Of a DNA stretch of 64,000 nt, positions 36,154-49,270 are shown one piece after another (within the stretch, counting starts at the first letter, position 1; each line of letters opens with the position of its first letter). The DNA lies in the NCBI RefSeq assembly GCF_023343835.1, contig NC_064433.1:31341214-31405213 (forward strand). Reading direction: 5' to 3'. The stretch is from Lagopus muta. Lineage: Eukaryota; Chordata; Aves; Galliformes; Phasianidae. The translations under genes were made by a program, and so were the position numbers. A model generated the notes under the pieces. It did not search any database. It saw only the letters and a program-made list of their open reading frames with translations, and was not told the DNA's origin.

Positions 36154-37771
36154 AATGCTGACACCATATTCTCCATCCTAAATCAACCAGACTCTCTCTG
36201 CTAAAAGACAGACTATTAGATATCTGTTTCCCACCTGGCTTCTCTTCACTGGAAAATAAGAGGAGAATGATAGAATTTTTAAAAATTGCAGATTTTCCTT
36301 TACTGCAAGATGATCACAGAATAGAAAGAATCTAAGGAAAAGGCTTGCTGCATCTCAGTGCACTGTAATAGCTTTCAGTATTTTACTAAATGTGAAGCAA
36401 CTTCACAAGAACATTTTCTTACAAGTTGAATGGCTTGAAGTTATTCAGCTTAATCACAGGTGGCAACTGTTCTGGAGATATATGCTTTTTAACAACAGAG
36501 GAGAATGAAAACTTTATCTGTTAAAGTGACAGCTGTAGAAAGTTCTTTCATTATACATATAATACGTAGCTTTGTGTTTTGATAAGTTACAGTAATGAGA
36601 TGGTGATTTAATCTATACTATGCACTGTATATCTTAAATTAGCAAATATATTAGATGCAGTTCCCTGCACACACACAGAACTGGTTGAAGCAAACAGTGT
36701 AGACTAGAAGTAGGATCAAGCTTGCAGAAACCATACTTATGCACTACTGGAAAGAAAGTACATGAAGACTGTATAAATTATGCCCAACCAGATATCTGCC
36801 AATATATGTTTCATCAATCTAATAAAATATATTGCTTTTTAAGTTTGCAAAATTAATTTTATTTTCCTACCCTTAAATTTATGTTCAAAGAGGATTTATG
36901 TAGCATCAAGTGAATATTTTATCATGAAATCAGAACAGTATGTAATGATTTCAAGGAATTGTAACAACAGTAAAATAGGTCACATACAATTAACTAGAAT
37001 CCCCCAAAATCCCCAGACTAGAAATACATTGCAATGAGTCCTCGTCCATCTAGGGATTTCATTGTTGTACATTACTATGGTATGTATCACACCCAAATTT
37101 GTATCTGTGACAGAGACAAAATTCACAGTATTTTTTTGTTTGCTTGCTTGTTTTCTGTTTTAACAACCTTGCCATTAGAATGAAAGGAGAGCTGCTCTCA
37201 TACATAAAGTCTGTGGGCTCCACTCATCTGAGCTGAGGCAAACAGCATGATATTTGAAATCGTTGTTATTACCCAGCTGTTCACTGGGATCTGAGACATA
37301 GACCTTAATTCTGTACATACAGACTACAGAATCAGTGTATTATAGATATTAGATAATAGTCTCAATAAACTAAGAAATTGTAAACCAGTAATATTCCTAT
37401 TTAAATATAAACCTAGAAACAGCTTGGGTGAACATGAAAGGAAACCTTTGTTTTCATTCATTCCTTGTCGCAATCACGTCCTCAGTTTAAAGAAAATGAA
37501 AATAAGTGCTTTTTCACACAAAATATGCTTTTTTTGAAACTCACTGTAATCAGTTATCATTTATGATAAATATGTGAACCTGAGTTCAAAAAGGAGTGAG
37601 AAAAACATTCTGGACAGGTTTCTCAGATTACTTGGAAGGATGGTCCAGATATTGCCTATAGCTCAGGCAGTTGCAAAACCACTGGCTGCCACATGCTGGC
37701 AATATCCATGGAAGGGATCATACTGTAGACAAAGGGGAATGAATCACTTTCTTTGTGTATTGATTCTCATG

Positions 37772-37772
<1 letters not shown>

Positions 37773-37803
<31 letters not shown>
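37773..37803. repeat. Poly-T homopolymer, 31 bp
   Basis: This is an uninterrupted T run. A minus-strand retroposon would lie to its right, but 37804-38000 shows no similarity that I recognise. Confidence 0.9.
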
Positions 37804-37806
<3 letters not shown>

Positions 37807-39562
37807 TGTCAGTACAGAAGACAAGATTTGCACCTAGGATGAGATTACATTCTTAATTCAAACTAACCTCCTAAACTGTTCCTTAGCAGAAGCTTGAGAA
37901 AAAGATAATAACTTCCTGAATCTATTTTACTTCATTCGACATATACGTATATCAAATGAAATGCCTCCTGCAGATGTCCATTCCTTCACTATCAAATAAG
38001 ACTGAATAACTTATACTAAGGCTCTAACCTTTAGACAAACAGCAACAACTACCACTACTAGGACAACTACTAGGTAGATAAACCCCGATCTAAATGATTT
38101 TTTTTCATTGTTTGTTTATGGAACTCGAAACTTAAATTCCCTGAAAACATGATTGTTTTCTCAAGGCAATTAGATGTTTCTGTAACAACAACAACAAAGA
38201 ATAAAAAACTCTTTTAGAAAGGCTCTAATGATCACAAAGTGCAAGATAGCCTTTTGTAATGATAATGAGGACGTGAACATTAAAGAGAAACATCTTGCAT
38301 ATAAATTATCCAGCACATCCTGTTACAAATTTTCTTGCATATTCCAGTGAAACCCTTGTTAATTCTAGCTTTCTTTAGTCAAAGGAGTAAAATAAGAAAT
38401 TGAGAAGAATGCAATGTTTGGGATCAATCTGAAATCTTTTCTTTTTTTCTTTCTCAAGTCCAAGCAATACATTTTCTCATTTGTTTTGGGCAGCTTAGCT
38501 CTCACAAGTTCAACTCAATCCCATAACCTCATATGAAAAGTAGATTTCTAAATGCAACATATTCTCTTCTTCAAAGTAAAGGTTGCTGTGACTTGTATAT
38601 TGTACACCAAAATCACACTGTGTATCCATGGACTGGTATCAACACTTTCAAAAGCTCGTTTATAACAACTGAGGCTTCATTTTCTTCTCTGCATCTAACA
38701 CTCCCTACATGATCTTTGTGTCACTTAAGAGACAATCTTTTGAATGTGAGATAATAGGGTGATATCCAGTGCTAGCCTTTTGTTTTCATTTTCCCTGGTA
38801 AAATACACAGATTTGCTTGTACATTCTTAGTGATCCATCTCTGATACAGATAAGGTTATGAAACTTCTCTAGGATGAAAAGAAACATAAGTGAGAAACTG
38901 TGAGCGTTATGTGAGTTCAGTTGTTGGGAGATGCTCAGGGAGATGTTTAGGCCATGGGAACATGCAAAGTGTACTCCATAATAAAGAGGGAGACTTTTCT
39001 GATTTCTATTCTTGTATGTTATATTTTTAGATGACATTAAGGTGTAAATCTTATGGCAATTTCAGACCCAACATTATTAAATAATTTTTTTTTTATTTTG
39101 CTGTTATTGCTGATTTTCCTCCATTGAAATATCAGGTTATCTTTACCAGTAGTATGAGATATCAGTGAAATAAAATTAAGAAATGGAAAATAATTTCAAA
39201 GCACTTCATTATGGCTGCCAATATTCAATTCATGCCTTTAGCCTGCCATGCTAACAGCATTCGAAGTAATTTTCTTCTCTGGTCTGTACTAGTCCTGAGC
39301 TATTCACACAAGTGGAAGTTATTCCATTTATTTAAACTGGAATGAAATATAACTCCTGCTTAATGAATAGTTACTAATTTTCTTTGAGAATAAATAAATT
39401 CTTTGAGAATGTCCTAAAAACTCAACTTGAGAATTTGGACTGGACAATTTGCTTTCAGGATAATGCAGGGGATATTCTCTTCTGCCTTCAGTTTAGGTAA
39501 AAACCTTGTTAAGAATACAGATGGCAAAAAGTAATCTTTTTCTGTGAAGTTCTCCCCCTCCA

Positions 39563-39590
39563 AATATATGTATATACATTATATATATAA
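39563..39590. repeat. AT-alternating tract
   Basis: Alternating TATA and TGTATATA units form low-complexity sequence with potential to extrude a small hairpin. Confidence 0.75.
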
Positions 39591-40599
39591 AAAGAGATAT
39601 TTCTGTAATTTTTGAAGGAAAACATTTTATGGGTAGAGAAACATGGGCAAGTCACTACCACTACACTAAATCTGCATGCAAATATGTATCAGATCCCATT
39701 TCACAGCTGCACTTCAGACTAGGCTAAGATTTGTCATGATTCTCTTCCCATTTATGTTCTTCATTGACCTTTTCTGTGAAAACTGAAGGAAAAGGCAGTT
39801 CATTATGTCTTGTGTATTCAACATAGATGGAAAAGACTTGATAGCTGCTGTGTAGTTCGTAATGAGGTACTTGGTGATGTCTGACATAAAAAGATATTTT
39901 GCAAATCGTATGAGAAGATTTTTGGATTTTTGATCACTGTTTTTTGGTCACTATTACTGGTTGAAGATGGGGATAACTGATGACAAAACAGAGTAACACT
40001 GATGTTACTTGATTTCCTTATCCCTTGATTCATTTCACGTTCTCTATTATCTCCATTAATAAACTAGGGCACACATTTCAGAAACATAGATGCATATAAC
40101 AAAGCTACTGTTTTATTCATAACAAAAGACGAGTTGCTGGCTGAAAACTGATTCTGACACAGTACTTAAGCCCTTAACTGGACAGACAACTAGATCTCCA
40201 CTAATACTGCTGTGTAAGTGAGAAACTGCACCTTGAGTAAGCTCTTAATTTTCACAAGGAATCAAATCAGGAGTTGATACAGAGAAAATTCAGTCCTCAA
40301 AATTTAGACCTTTTTTTTTTTTTTTAATGGTTAGCCAGAGCAGTTTCCTGAGTTCTTTCTCACCACACTGATTTATGCTGGCCAGGTGGTGGTGGGAGGG
40401 GGAGCAACTCCTTTCATTGGGCAGTACTAGTTTGTACTGTCTTAAAGCTTTTATTAAACTACAGCTTAGACATACAGTTGTGTGACTGATATAACCCTGC
40501 AATTACTTCAACTTTAGCTAAGCCTGTGGCAAGGTCTGCCGTAGTTGGGAAATATGGCCTACGTGGATGGATTAGAAGGTGAATTAAAAACTGACATTA

Positions 40600-40632
40600 A
40601 TTTTATTTATTTTATTTTATTTTATTTTTTTC
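40600..40632. repeat. (TTTTA)n repeat
   Basis: Four to five TTTTA-type units, imperfect at the left, end in a T run before CCAGC. Confidence 0.85.
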
Positions 40633-40699
40633 CAGCTAACAGTGTAGCTGCCAATAGCTCTAAGTCAAAATGGCAACTAGTATATGTGGCCCCACTCAG

Positions 40700-40757
40700 A
40701 GTTTGATAACTGGGACATTCTGAGGTCCCTTACAAACTAAATGATTCTGTGATTCCA
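40700..40757 (+). mobile_element. CR1 LINE, very short diverged 3' end
   Basis: The segment GGACATTCTGAGGTCCCTTACAAACTAAATGATTCTGTGATTCC matches the last 50-60 bp of CR1, including a degraded ATTCTATG tail, when read in consecutive pieces (40711-40730 and 40731-40757). Divergence suggests an older insertion than the other copies. Confidence 0.8.
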
Positions 40758-42740
40758 ATTTCAGGAGATGGTATCATCTGAAAAAACAGACCCACCTCCA
40801 CTCATGTTAGATTCATTAAGCTCAGTTTTCAGATAACAGCTGGTTTAATATTTACATAGATTCCCAGTCACAGTTACAGATACAAGAGGAACCAAAAGAA
40901 TGGGTAAGCAGAGATAACATCAGGGACAAGGCAGGGATTTCATACCTGCAGCTTGAATTTAAGCTTCGGTATGCTAGAAAGAACCCCAGCCTACATGGCA
41001 GCAAACTGGATCAGTTACAGAACACATAGGGAAGTGAAGAACATGGATTAGACCAACACCACAGGTGACTGGAGTCTACTGTGCTTGTGCTGCTTCAGTT
41101 CACAGGATGAATGAACAGTTCACAAGTCCTGGTTGGCAACATCTGAGAAGGTTTTAGATCAAAGCCAACACTTCTAATAGTATGTGGAAGTGAGGAAGTT
41201 AGTGCTACTAAATAACTGGTGCCCCTTTTGTTCTCTCTTCCCTTTTGGTAGTAACCTCCAAGAAGAAAGTTTACTTAGATTGTCATTTCCCAAATTCCGT
41301 TCAGTAGAAGTCGAGCAAATGGGTCTCTGAAAACAGATGGCTAAACCAAAACACAGCTTCTAAAGATAATTTAGACTTCAAGTGCCACTGAGGAATAAAC
41401 TGAAGAGACTTCTACAAGTATTCCATACTGGAGACGAATGAGCAGGGGGAAGATAAACAACAACAAAATCTTTTTCATCAGAGAGTTATTATTCAGTAAA
41501 ATTCGTGGCTGACAAGTTGGGCACTGCAACTGTTCTGATGACTGCAGCAAGGACTGCAGACAGAGAACCATAAATACCGGGAGCTTGTAATATTTCTTGT
41601 GGGATGAAACACTGTCTGCTTAAAGAAATTAGCAGGACTGTTCCAAAAACCCCTTCCAGAGCTCAAGATCTGACCACACCCGGAATGCTGGGACCACACA
41701 TGAACATGTAGCTCTGCTGTCTCAAAGCAGCAAGACAAAATTACACTGCAGTCATCACCAGGCCAATATATCTTACTGTCAGACAGATTTTCTTGATGTT
41801 TGTTGTTTGTTTTACTCCAACATACTGTCTAGGATAAATGTATTAGGCTGAAAATCTTATTTTTGTCTTTAAAAACTCTTTTTGCTCTCCCATGAGTCTG
41901 TAAACAGTGGGCATGTGCAGAAGCAGGGCAAAGAGATGAATATTGTTCTTGTCACATTGTTCATTTATCATCGGTGATTTGAACACATTTGCTCCTTCTG
42001 TGCTTTGTGTATATCCATTGGCTTGAAATCTTTCAAATATAAGGGTGAAGCTTTGTTTATGGGTTTAGAAGAAGAAAATAGAAACACTGTCATTTTTTGG
42101 CATTGCTTATTATCTCTGATGAACAACACTCAAGTATTTCATCCTTTCAAACATGAGATAACTTGTTCATTCTGTAAATTCACCATAAGCGCAGTTACAT
42201 CTGGTGTATACTGAATAAACTGGTTTTAATAATAGAAATCTGCATGGAACTGGAGTAGGCTTTACTGGTGCAAACTGCCGTTCAGAGCAGCTCTGTGTGG
42301 CTCTGCTAAAGGCTGGCAGTAATACAGCCAGTTCTGTGCAAAAGATGAAATCACAGGAAATCCATGGTGTAGTCAAAGTCCCTGCCTGAGACACTGCAAA
42401 TGACAAGCATTTTGCAAAGGCTGATCCAGCAGACACAGAAGACAGCTAGGCAGCAGTAACATGTGATGTGGTTTTCCTCAATTTATTTTTCACATAGATT
42501 TTTCATTAAACAGAAAAAGAACTCTCAAATTAACACATTTTCAGAAGTTGTGTTTGTTTTATGAGATCTTTTCTTGAGAGAATTCTTTATCCTCCCTCCT
42601 TGGAGAAAAAAAAATCACATGAGAAGAAAGGGAAACATCTCTGCGTGTCTCAGAGTAAACATTCCCTGCTGCGCTCCTGGCAGGCACAGAGCCCACCCCT
42701 TCAGAAAGAAATTCGATCTTGAAGCAAAATAGGTAAAGGG

Positions 42741-42765
42741 AAAAAAAAAAAAAAAAAAAAAAAAA
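42741..42765. repeat. Poly-A homopolymer, 25 bp
   Basis: This is an uninterrupted A run. The preceding 150 bp is GC-richer than average but matches no gene or SINE that I know, so retroposition is unproven. Confidence 0.9.
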
Positions 42766-43179
42766 GCAGCTGTTAAAACAGTTGGGCTCTTCCCCCATCG
42801 TTGTGCTGAAGATGTGATCATTTTTGTCATTTGGCTTGTGTGCTGGAGGCCTCAGACTCTCTGCAAGGGGATGTTAAAGAGGATAAGATGTAACATGCCC
42901 ATCTTCTTCCTCACCACCATCCTCTTTGTCACTGCCTTCCTTTCCACGTTCTTGAAGGACAATTGGAAGATTTATTGCATAATTTCTTTGGCAGCTGTTA
43001 ACCAAGTGTGCAGATACACAGCTTGATTTAATTAAGAAATCAGAGCGATTCTTTTATGTAGGTCACATCAGTTTTTGATTCTGAACCTCTTAAAGTTATA
43101 AACTTTCTGAAAAGTCAGAAATGTATATATGGTTTTTAAAAAATTACTTCTTTACGTGATTCTAAGTTTTGTTTATGAC

Positions 43180-43440
43180 AGCAAATGCCATTGCTCCTTC
43201 ACCAGATAAATCATCAGAGACCTTTGTCTGAGTGTGGCATTTGGTGAAATCTATCTTTTTGCTGCAGAGTGAGTTCTTTCAAATGGGACTCATAAATGCA
43301 TTCTGAGCTCCCAATTATCTGAATCATGGCTACTTTGGAAAAGGAAAAATCGGTAATTTGAGTTTTCTTTCTTTGTCTCTCAACACTAGTCATAGCAGTT
43401 GGAAACATAAAAATCAAGTATTCACAACCCATTGGAGATC
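43180..43440. promoter_or_regulatory. Candidate conserved non-coding element
   Basis: It contains GATAAATCATCAG, CCTTTGTCTG (SOX-like), CCAATTATCTGAATCATGG and AAATCGGTAATTTG motifs in about 250 bp without simple repeats. This is a motif-only suggestion of an enhancer; no conservation data are available to me. Confidence 0.2.
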
Positions 43441-46169
43441 AGCAGTATGCTGGCTCAGAGATGTTGATTTATTTTTTAATTATCTAAATCACCATCTTCA
43501 CTCAAAAGGAAGGTCCTGATGTTTAGAATACTGATACATTTATTTCTGTTTATGGTTAACCAGACAGCATGCAAGTGCGTGAACACTGGTTACTACTCTC
43601 AGACTAACACATCTATGTACAATCACAACAAGCACAGTTCTCACTCCCTCACGGGATTACGTTGAGAACCCTCAGGTCACGGTCCAGGCACTCTGCCTCT
43701 CCTTCTTAAGGAATCATCATCCCCACAAGGTGATATTTTAAATTAACCTCTGTTCTTTTTAGAAAGGTTCCTGATTCTCTGACTCAATACCAACAGTTAA
43801 TGCAATATCTGACTAACATTCTCTAGAACACGATTTTAGATATGAAATGATCAGTAAGTTCTTGCGAGTACAGTGTTTCAACCTTAATCCTCAAAGCTCT
43901 TCATGTCCTTAACACAAGTTATTTACAGAATTTTATACCCTTAGAAGGTGACCTCATCTTCTATGACATCTTCATTGTACAAATTCAATGAGTATAGTAC
44001 AATGTCTTCATTGCTCAAACACTGGAGATCCAAAGCATAATGCTAAGTTAATGCAGGAACTACAGCTTTCTCTGGGTTGGCCCAAAGCTCCAAAATAGGC
44101 TTCTGTGATAGCTTAAGAACATCACAGTGTGCATTCTCTTCTACTTTGCAAGGCCTAAATCCTGGACTCTTCTAACTTATAGAAACATATCAGCATTACA
44201 TTCTTTATACTGAAACAAAGCCATAAAAACCCCACCATCCTTGTGCTCAAACATATAGAAAAAAAACAAAAACCAAAAAACGCCTACTGAAACATAGCCT
44301 TTGCTAAGGTTTGCTTTTCTTCTTTGGGAGTGGTGAACTAGTGAGAGAAAAAAAAAAAGTGGGACAAATTTCATTCACACACATTACTTCTGTAACAATA
44401 AATAAACACACGAGAGCCCACTGTCTGTCCCTAAGTGTGAGTCGCATGAATGGCATCTCTGCAGTCAAACTCCCTGCTACCCTCCCAGCCCTCGCTGCCT
44501 TTTGGAGAGTATCCCGACCTCTGTAATCCTCTGAGCCATGCCTGGAAGTGGCCAGGACCATGCTCAGAGTTTGAAACTGTGCAAGGGAGCATGTTAACAA
44601 TTAACCAGCATGGATAGTCACAGGTCTGGCTCTGTGTAATTTCCTTGTGCAGAAGTAACAGTGTAGACTGAAATCCAATGAAGTCTGCTAGAAAATAATG
44701 TGCAGCAGAAATGAGAAAGGAAGACGGATCCAGGGGAAAAAAAAAAAAGAGTGAGTTCAGCAGAGTTTACAGTGTGTAACCAAGGCAGGAATTTTTATCA
44801 AGGTATTTAATATCACACTGCAGGCTATACAGTACTATCTGTATCATCTGGAAGTAGGATGCCAACATAATGAAGCACAGTTTAATAAAACTTTCTGAAG
44901 AAGAGTTGGAAGGAATTCTATCCTTCTACATCTGTCCAGGGAAATGCTCCAAAAAGAAGTTAGAGGCTGTATGGAGGGTCTTCCTTTCCTCCAAGCTCAG
45001 TGAAGATTGTGATTTTTTCACCTTGGATTCAGTTTATTCTCTCCTCTGACACCCCAAGCTGCCTTCCCAAATATCCCTCCGTTCCTGGGCTGAACCTGGC
45101 AGTAAATACCTGTGAGACAGTTCTTAATTCAAAGACAGATCTCTCAAAGTTGGATTCATACATCATGTTGGAGTTGGGCAGTTATCAGATACAGGATTCA
45201 GGATGATACCTGATACTGGTTTCCCAGGCCGAACTGTAAACAGGTGATAGCAAACTAATATTGTAAAGCTGAAAAGTGGCAGTAGAATCAATGTTAAATA
45301 TTCATAAAGTAGCGTTGCCTCAGGAGTGGCACAAACATGATGCTCCGACAGGGAACTGGACTGTCCACCAGCATGGAGAGAGAATCTGCCCCATAGCTGA
45401 AGCTCTGGCAGTGGTCCTTAATGTAAGTGCTCTTTTATAGTTGCCAAATTTCAGTTTAAAAACTACCTTCCCCAAACTTCCCCAATCAACGTGTTTCTTC
45501 TTTCTTCTGTAATGTTTCCATGCCTGTAGCATATCTGCAAAACACAGGTATGAATTTACTGAGGAAGATAAGGTGTCCAAGAGTTCTTATTGCAGTACCT
45601 ACAGTACACATATAGGTACTTCCTATTCATGTGACTGTGTGGCAACAAAGCAACTATATGGTTCCTTCTCTCCTACATTCAGGCCCTGGTTTCCCTGTTC
45701 CTCAAACTACAAATTAGTTTTCTAGAGGTACCCACCATTTTTTTTCAATTGTAAGGAATTGCTTAGTACCTCAGTTTCCTTAAATGAACTTTTGTGTGAG
45801 TCAGGACCACATTATTCCACCGAGAAGAGTGAAAATTAGCCTTATAGGTGCTGAAAATAAAATAACCTCTTGACTGCTTTTCCTTGAGTCAGTAAATCTG
45901 AAAGTCAGTTTTGACTGGAACTTTCATTTTGTATTTTGTTTTGCTTAGTATCTGCTTCTAAGACAGTTGGTTTATAATTTTGTTCCAGAATGTTTCCATC
46001 CCTCCCCCCACATTTCTGCTGGAGTAATCTGTATTTTCCGGCAGCAGTAGTGAAGCTTTGCCCTGGAGCAATCTATAAACACTTGCAAAAAGCATAATTT
46101 TTCACAGTCAGATATTCATGAGGCAAAAACTGGGTAGCTTCATGCAGCAATTGCAAAGTGCTGCAGACA

Positions 46170-46341
46170 GGCTGTCTGGTGGATTGTGCGCTAGGCTGGG
46201 ATCCAGGAATGCTTGAATCGTAGTGCTGGCTCTTCTACCAGCTTGCTGTGTGGTCTTGGGCCTGGGCAAGCCACAGCCTCTGTCTCACAAGTTGCCCATA
46301 TATAAAAGGAGGATAATAATATTTGCCTGCTTTGCAGGAGT
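46170..46341 (+). mobile_element. MIR-like ancient SINE (tRNA-derived)
   Basis: The order of motifs follows the MIR/core-SINE consensus: a degenerate RNA polymerase III B box (TGCTTGAATCG, about 46210-46220), then GCTGGCTCTTCTACCAGCTTG, GCTGTGTGGTCTTGGGC, GGGCAAGCCACAGCCTCTG, and finally AAAAGGAGGATAATAATA followed by TTGCCTGC. MIR elements were active before the mammalian radiation, and relatives persist in all amniotes. A copy this readable in a bird is therefore very old and may have been kept by selection. It lies beside the repeat-free block 46040-46165. Confidence 0.85.
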
Positions 46342-46956
46342 CAACACTCCTGTGCTAATGTTTTTGCAGGACTGAAAATCTAAAGAGCTGCCAAAGTGTT
46401 GAAGCTTTCTACCAAGCAAGGCATTTGTCTTTAAATTTAGAATGCTGCTTGCTCCACTGAGCAAAAACATTTCAACCACCTGCAAGGTTTTACAGACAGT
46501 TAGATATTCAGTGATGTTTTCCATTTATGTAAGACAAATCAGGCAGGATTCTTTAGAAGAACAAAGAAGCAGTTTTGTAATTTCTATGCACTGTAGTTGA
46601 TTTTCTTATCCCCTTGCCCTACACTCTGTACTTTATGTTGTACACCAGCCAACTCCTGGAGTCCCAGATCCACTACTGAATTTAGACAAGTGCAATCTAT
46701 TGAACTCATATTGCCTATTTCTTTCCACATCTGGCATTTATGCAGTCAGTCCTTTTAAGTAAAGTTAAACTAGATGACATTACAATATATGCAAAATAAA
46801 ATCAAGATAAACCATGATAAAATTACCAGACAAGGGCAATAATTCTATCCTCTTTGCCAAAGCACAAAGTCTTCCAGAGGCAAAGGGTATGTCCAATGTC
46901 TTGCTGGGAATTCTGCATTTAATATGTCACAGATATGAAGATTCACTCCTAGAGAA

Positions 46957-46963
<7 letters not shown>

Positions 46964-46993
<30 letters not shown>
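46964..46993. repeat. (ATT)n microsatellite, 10 units
   Basis: Ten perfect ATT units sit between short T runs. This is likely polymorphic. Confidence 0.95.
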
Positions 46994-47529
46994 TTTGCAG
47001 AAATTGTGTTAAAGACATAGTATAGAGCTCTGGGAGGAGAGGAAATTGTTAATTTCTTAGAGATAGTGCTTTGCTGTTTATTTTTACCTAAAATACAGTT
47101 TCAGGGGCAGATGGAACCATATGTGAAGTGAGGTTGAATTTCAAGTGCCATTTCAGTCAACGTGACAAATGTTTCAAAAACCAAGAGGCAGTTTGCTTAG
47201 AAGTATCTGTTATGTTGTTTTAAAGCACCACTTGTTGTTCAAACACCCAAAGGCAGTAAGTAGTGACAAGTCAATGCCCCACAACTTTTAGATAAAAGCA
47301 TTTCCCTCTGAGAGAAACCTGTGGTTTTAGTGAAACCTTTGGTACAGCTCAGCTTGGTAATGCAAAAGAAAATTGTTTTTTATAGGTCAAGCTTGACTAG
47401 TTTGTGAGTTGAACTGCCTTATGGATGGGTCTGGTGAATTCTTTGCAGGGGCTCAGGCAGGCCCTGGGAGGACACACTTGGAATGCAGGAGAGCTGGAGT
47501 AGTGGATAATAAGAGAAAGAGAAGTCTTG

Positions 47530-47559
47530 TTTTTTTTTTTTTTGTTTTTTTTTTTTTTT
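47530..47559. repeat. Poly-T block with one G interruption
   Basis: A run of about 30 bases is all T except for one G. It lies next to GGGATTGG on the right. Confidence 0.9.
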
Positions 47560-47955
47560 AGGGATTGGTAAGCCACTATTTTAGCTTATTTAGATATCCA
47601 GAACCTTAATAGGGCTATTATCAGCAATAGAGGTATTTTCTAAGCTACAGGCTGAGTAGCAAGAAGGTCAACATTCCTTTGTTGATCAGCTTAAGGAGTA
47701 CATGCACAGTTTGCTGTTATATTTAATGTAATCATCAAATACCTTCTCAATCCTAAGTATAGATTTATCTGCTGCTTTTGTAAGACTGTACAGTTGCATA
47801 CTGAACTGGTGAGTTTGGAGGTGTCATGAACGCATAACTCAGTGTTTTGATGAGAGCAGCTAGCTGAGTCAGCTTTATCTTGTGACTGCACAAATATTAA
47901 ATCTAATGTGAGAGAGAGGTAGAAAATTGTATATTCAGGTCAGAAAGGAAGAAAG

Positions 47956-48000
47956 CCCCCTCTCCCCCCCCCCCCCATCCTTTTTTTTTTTTTTTTTTTT
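47956..48000. repeat. C13 and T20 homopolymer pair
   Basis: CCCCC, TCT and a run of 13 C (47964-47976) are followed by ATCC and 20 T. On the minus strand this gives long G runs that could form a quadruplex or other non-B structure. Confidence 0.9.
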
Positions 48001-49242
48001 GTCTTGGAAACCACTCTGATCTCATTAAGTGTAACCTGAAATTGTAAAATAAACACTTCAGTGGGGAAGAGGAAGTGAGGAAGTATCATGGGTGGAAACC
48101 ACACTCTTCACTCATAAATATTGTATTTATTAATATAAAACAGTGATTTAACAAAGCTTAATCATGAATAAGACAGTGACTTAACAGGTTTCAAAGTGAC
48201 GAGCTACACTTGATTATTTACTGCATGGAGGATAGGGCTAAGTGTGGTCATCTAGGAGACCCTCTCATTGAATTACAGGGTCCAGGGGAAACCCCCATAC
48301 TTCATAAACTCCTTCACAGAAGACTCTGAGTGTGACTGGATCCCCTCCTAGTCCCAGACTTGTTCAGTAGTTTATGTCTATAAAGAGAGATTGTATGTTA
48401 ATTATACGTTATACAGTTAATTAATTAATGTGTAGAGAATTTCTAGAGCAGATAAAAGGTATTCACACTCAAGGGGACATTCTGCCATACAGCTTCTGTC
48501 ACACAGGAGATCTCAAAGAGCATTAGGCTGTTTAATATTTATTAGGGTAAGGTGATTTACTCATAGCCATATTAGATATTGATTGTGGTTTTGAGCTAGA
48601 TGTTCATTTCTCAAAAATCTAGATTAAACCAGACAGTGTTCAGCACTGAAGTTAGGCTGGTGGCACAGAGGATGAAAGAAAAAATTAAACCTAAACTAGA
48701 TGCAATGGAATAGAAAAAAATTTTTCTAATGGAAACAGATTTCTTTGTTTCATTTTGGAGTGCCTATGCCTTTAGATGATTTGTTTGATCTTAGCCTACT
48801 TCAGTTTAGCAAATATATGCTTTATTTTTGTAGCATTTGAGTTCAGAATGGTCTCACTGTTACTGAATAATAGTATGGTCTCCTGTATCTCAGGTGGAGC
48901 CAGTCCCTAAACCTGAATGCATTTAGCAGCATCTTCATCCCCAAATCATTCCACTAGTGCTAGCTTGTCTGTGAAAGCCAGCAACCTGAACCCAAGAATG
49001 CTCTATCTCATAATATCTTGGAATATTCTACACTGTTTATTCTCTATATTTATATTTAATAAACTGTACATAGAAAAATAATTTGTTACTGATCTTTTGT
49101 CTTGATAACAGCTGTCCCTGGAGATGCGAGATATATCATTTCTTACTAAGCTGACCCCGAACACTACCCAAAGCCTCACCTTCTAACAACAAATCTTTTG
49201 TTCTGATAGCAGAGATAATTAAATCCAAAAGAAAACAAGAGC

Positions 49243-49270
49243 TTTTTTTTTTTCTTTTTTTTTTTTTTTT
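49243..49270. repeat. Poly-T block with one C interruption
   Basis: T11, C and T16-17 follow each other in simple sequence. Confidence 0.9.

Larger units (their letters stand above)
35806..40699. other. Unique AT-rich non-coding DNA with simple repeats
   Basis: No gene is recognised. It contains a TG dinucleotide repeat, T runs of 20 and 31, an AT-rich alternating tract near 39563-39590, a 12-bp direct repeat (TTCTTTGAGAAT, about 39380-39410) and a TTTTA repeat next to the following CR1. Confidence 0.55.
40758..46169. other. Unique non-coding DNA with candidate regulatory blocks
   Basis: No gene or transposon is recognised in 5.4 kb. An A25 run is at 42741-42765. The blocks 43180-43440 and 46040-46165 have balanced composition and no simple repeats, and are candidates for conserved regulatory DNA. 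Open frames are below 100 codons and lack domains. Confidence 0.5.

Noticed and set aside
42814..43026. 70-codon open frame with apparent membrane segments
   Set aside because: Hydrophobicity arises from T-rich codons; no homologous family is recognised.
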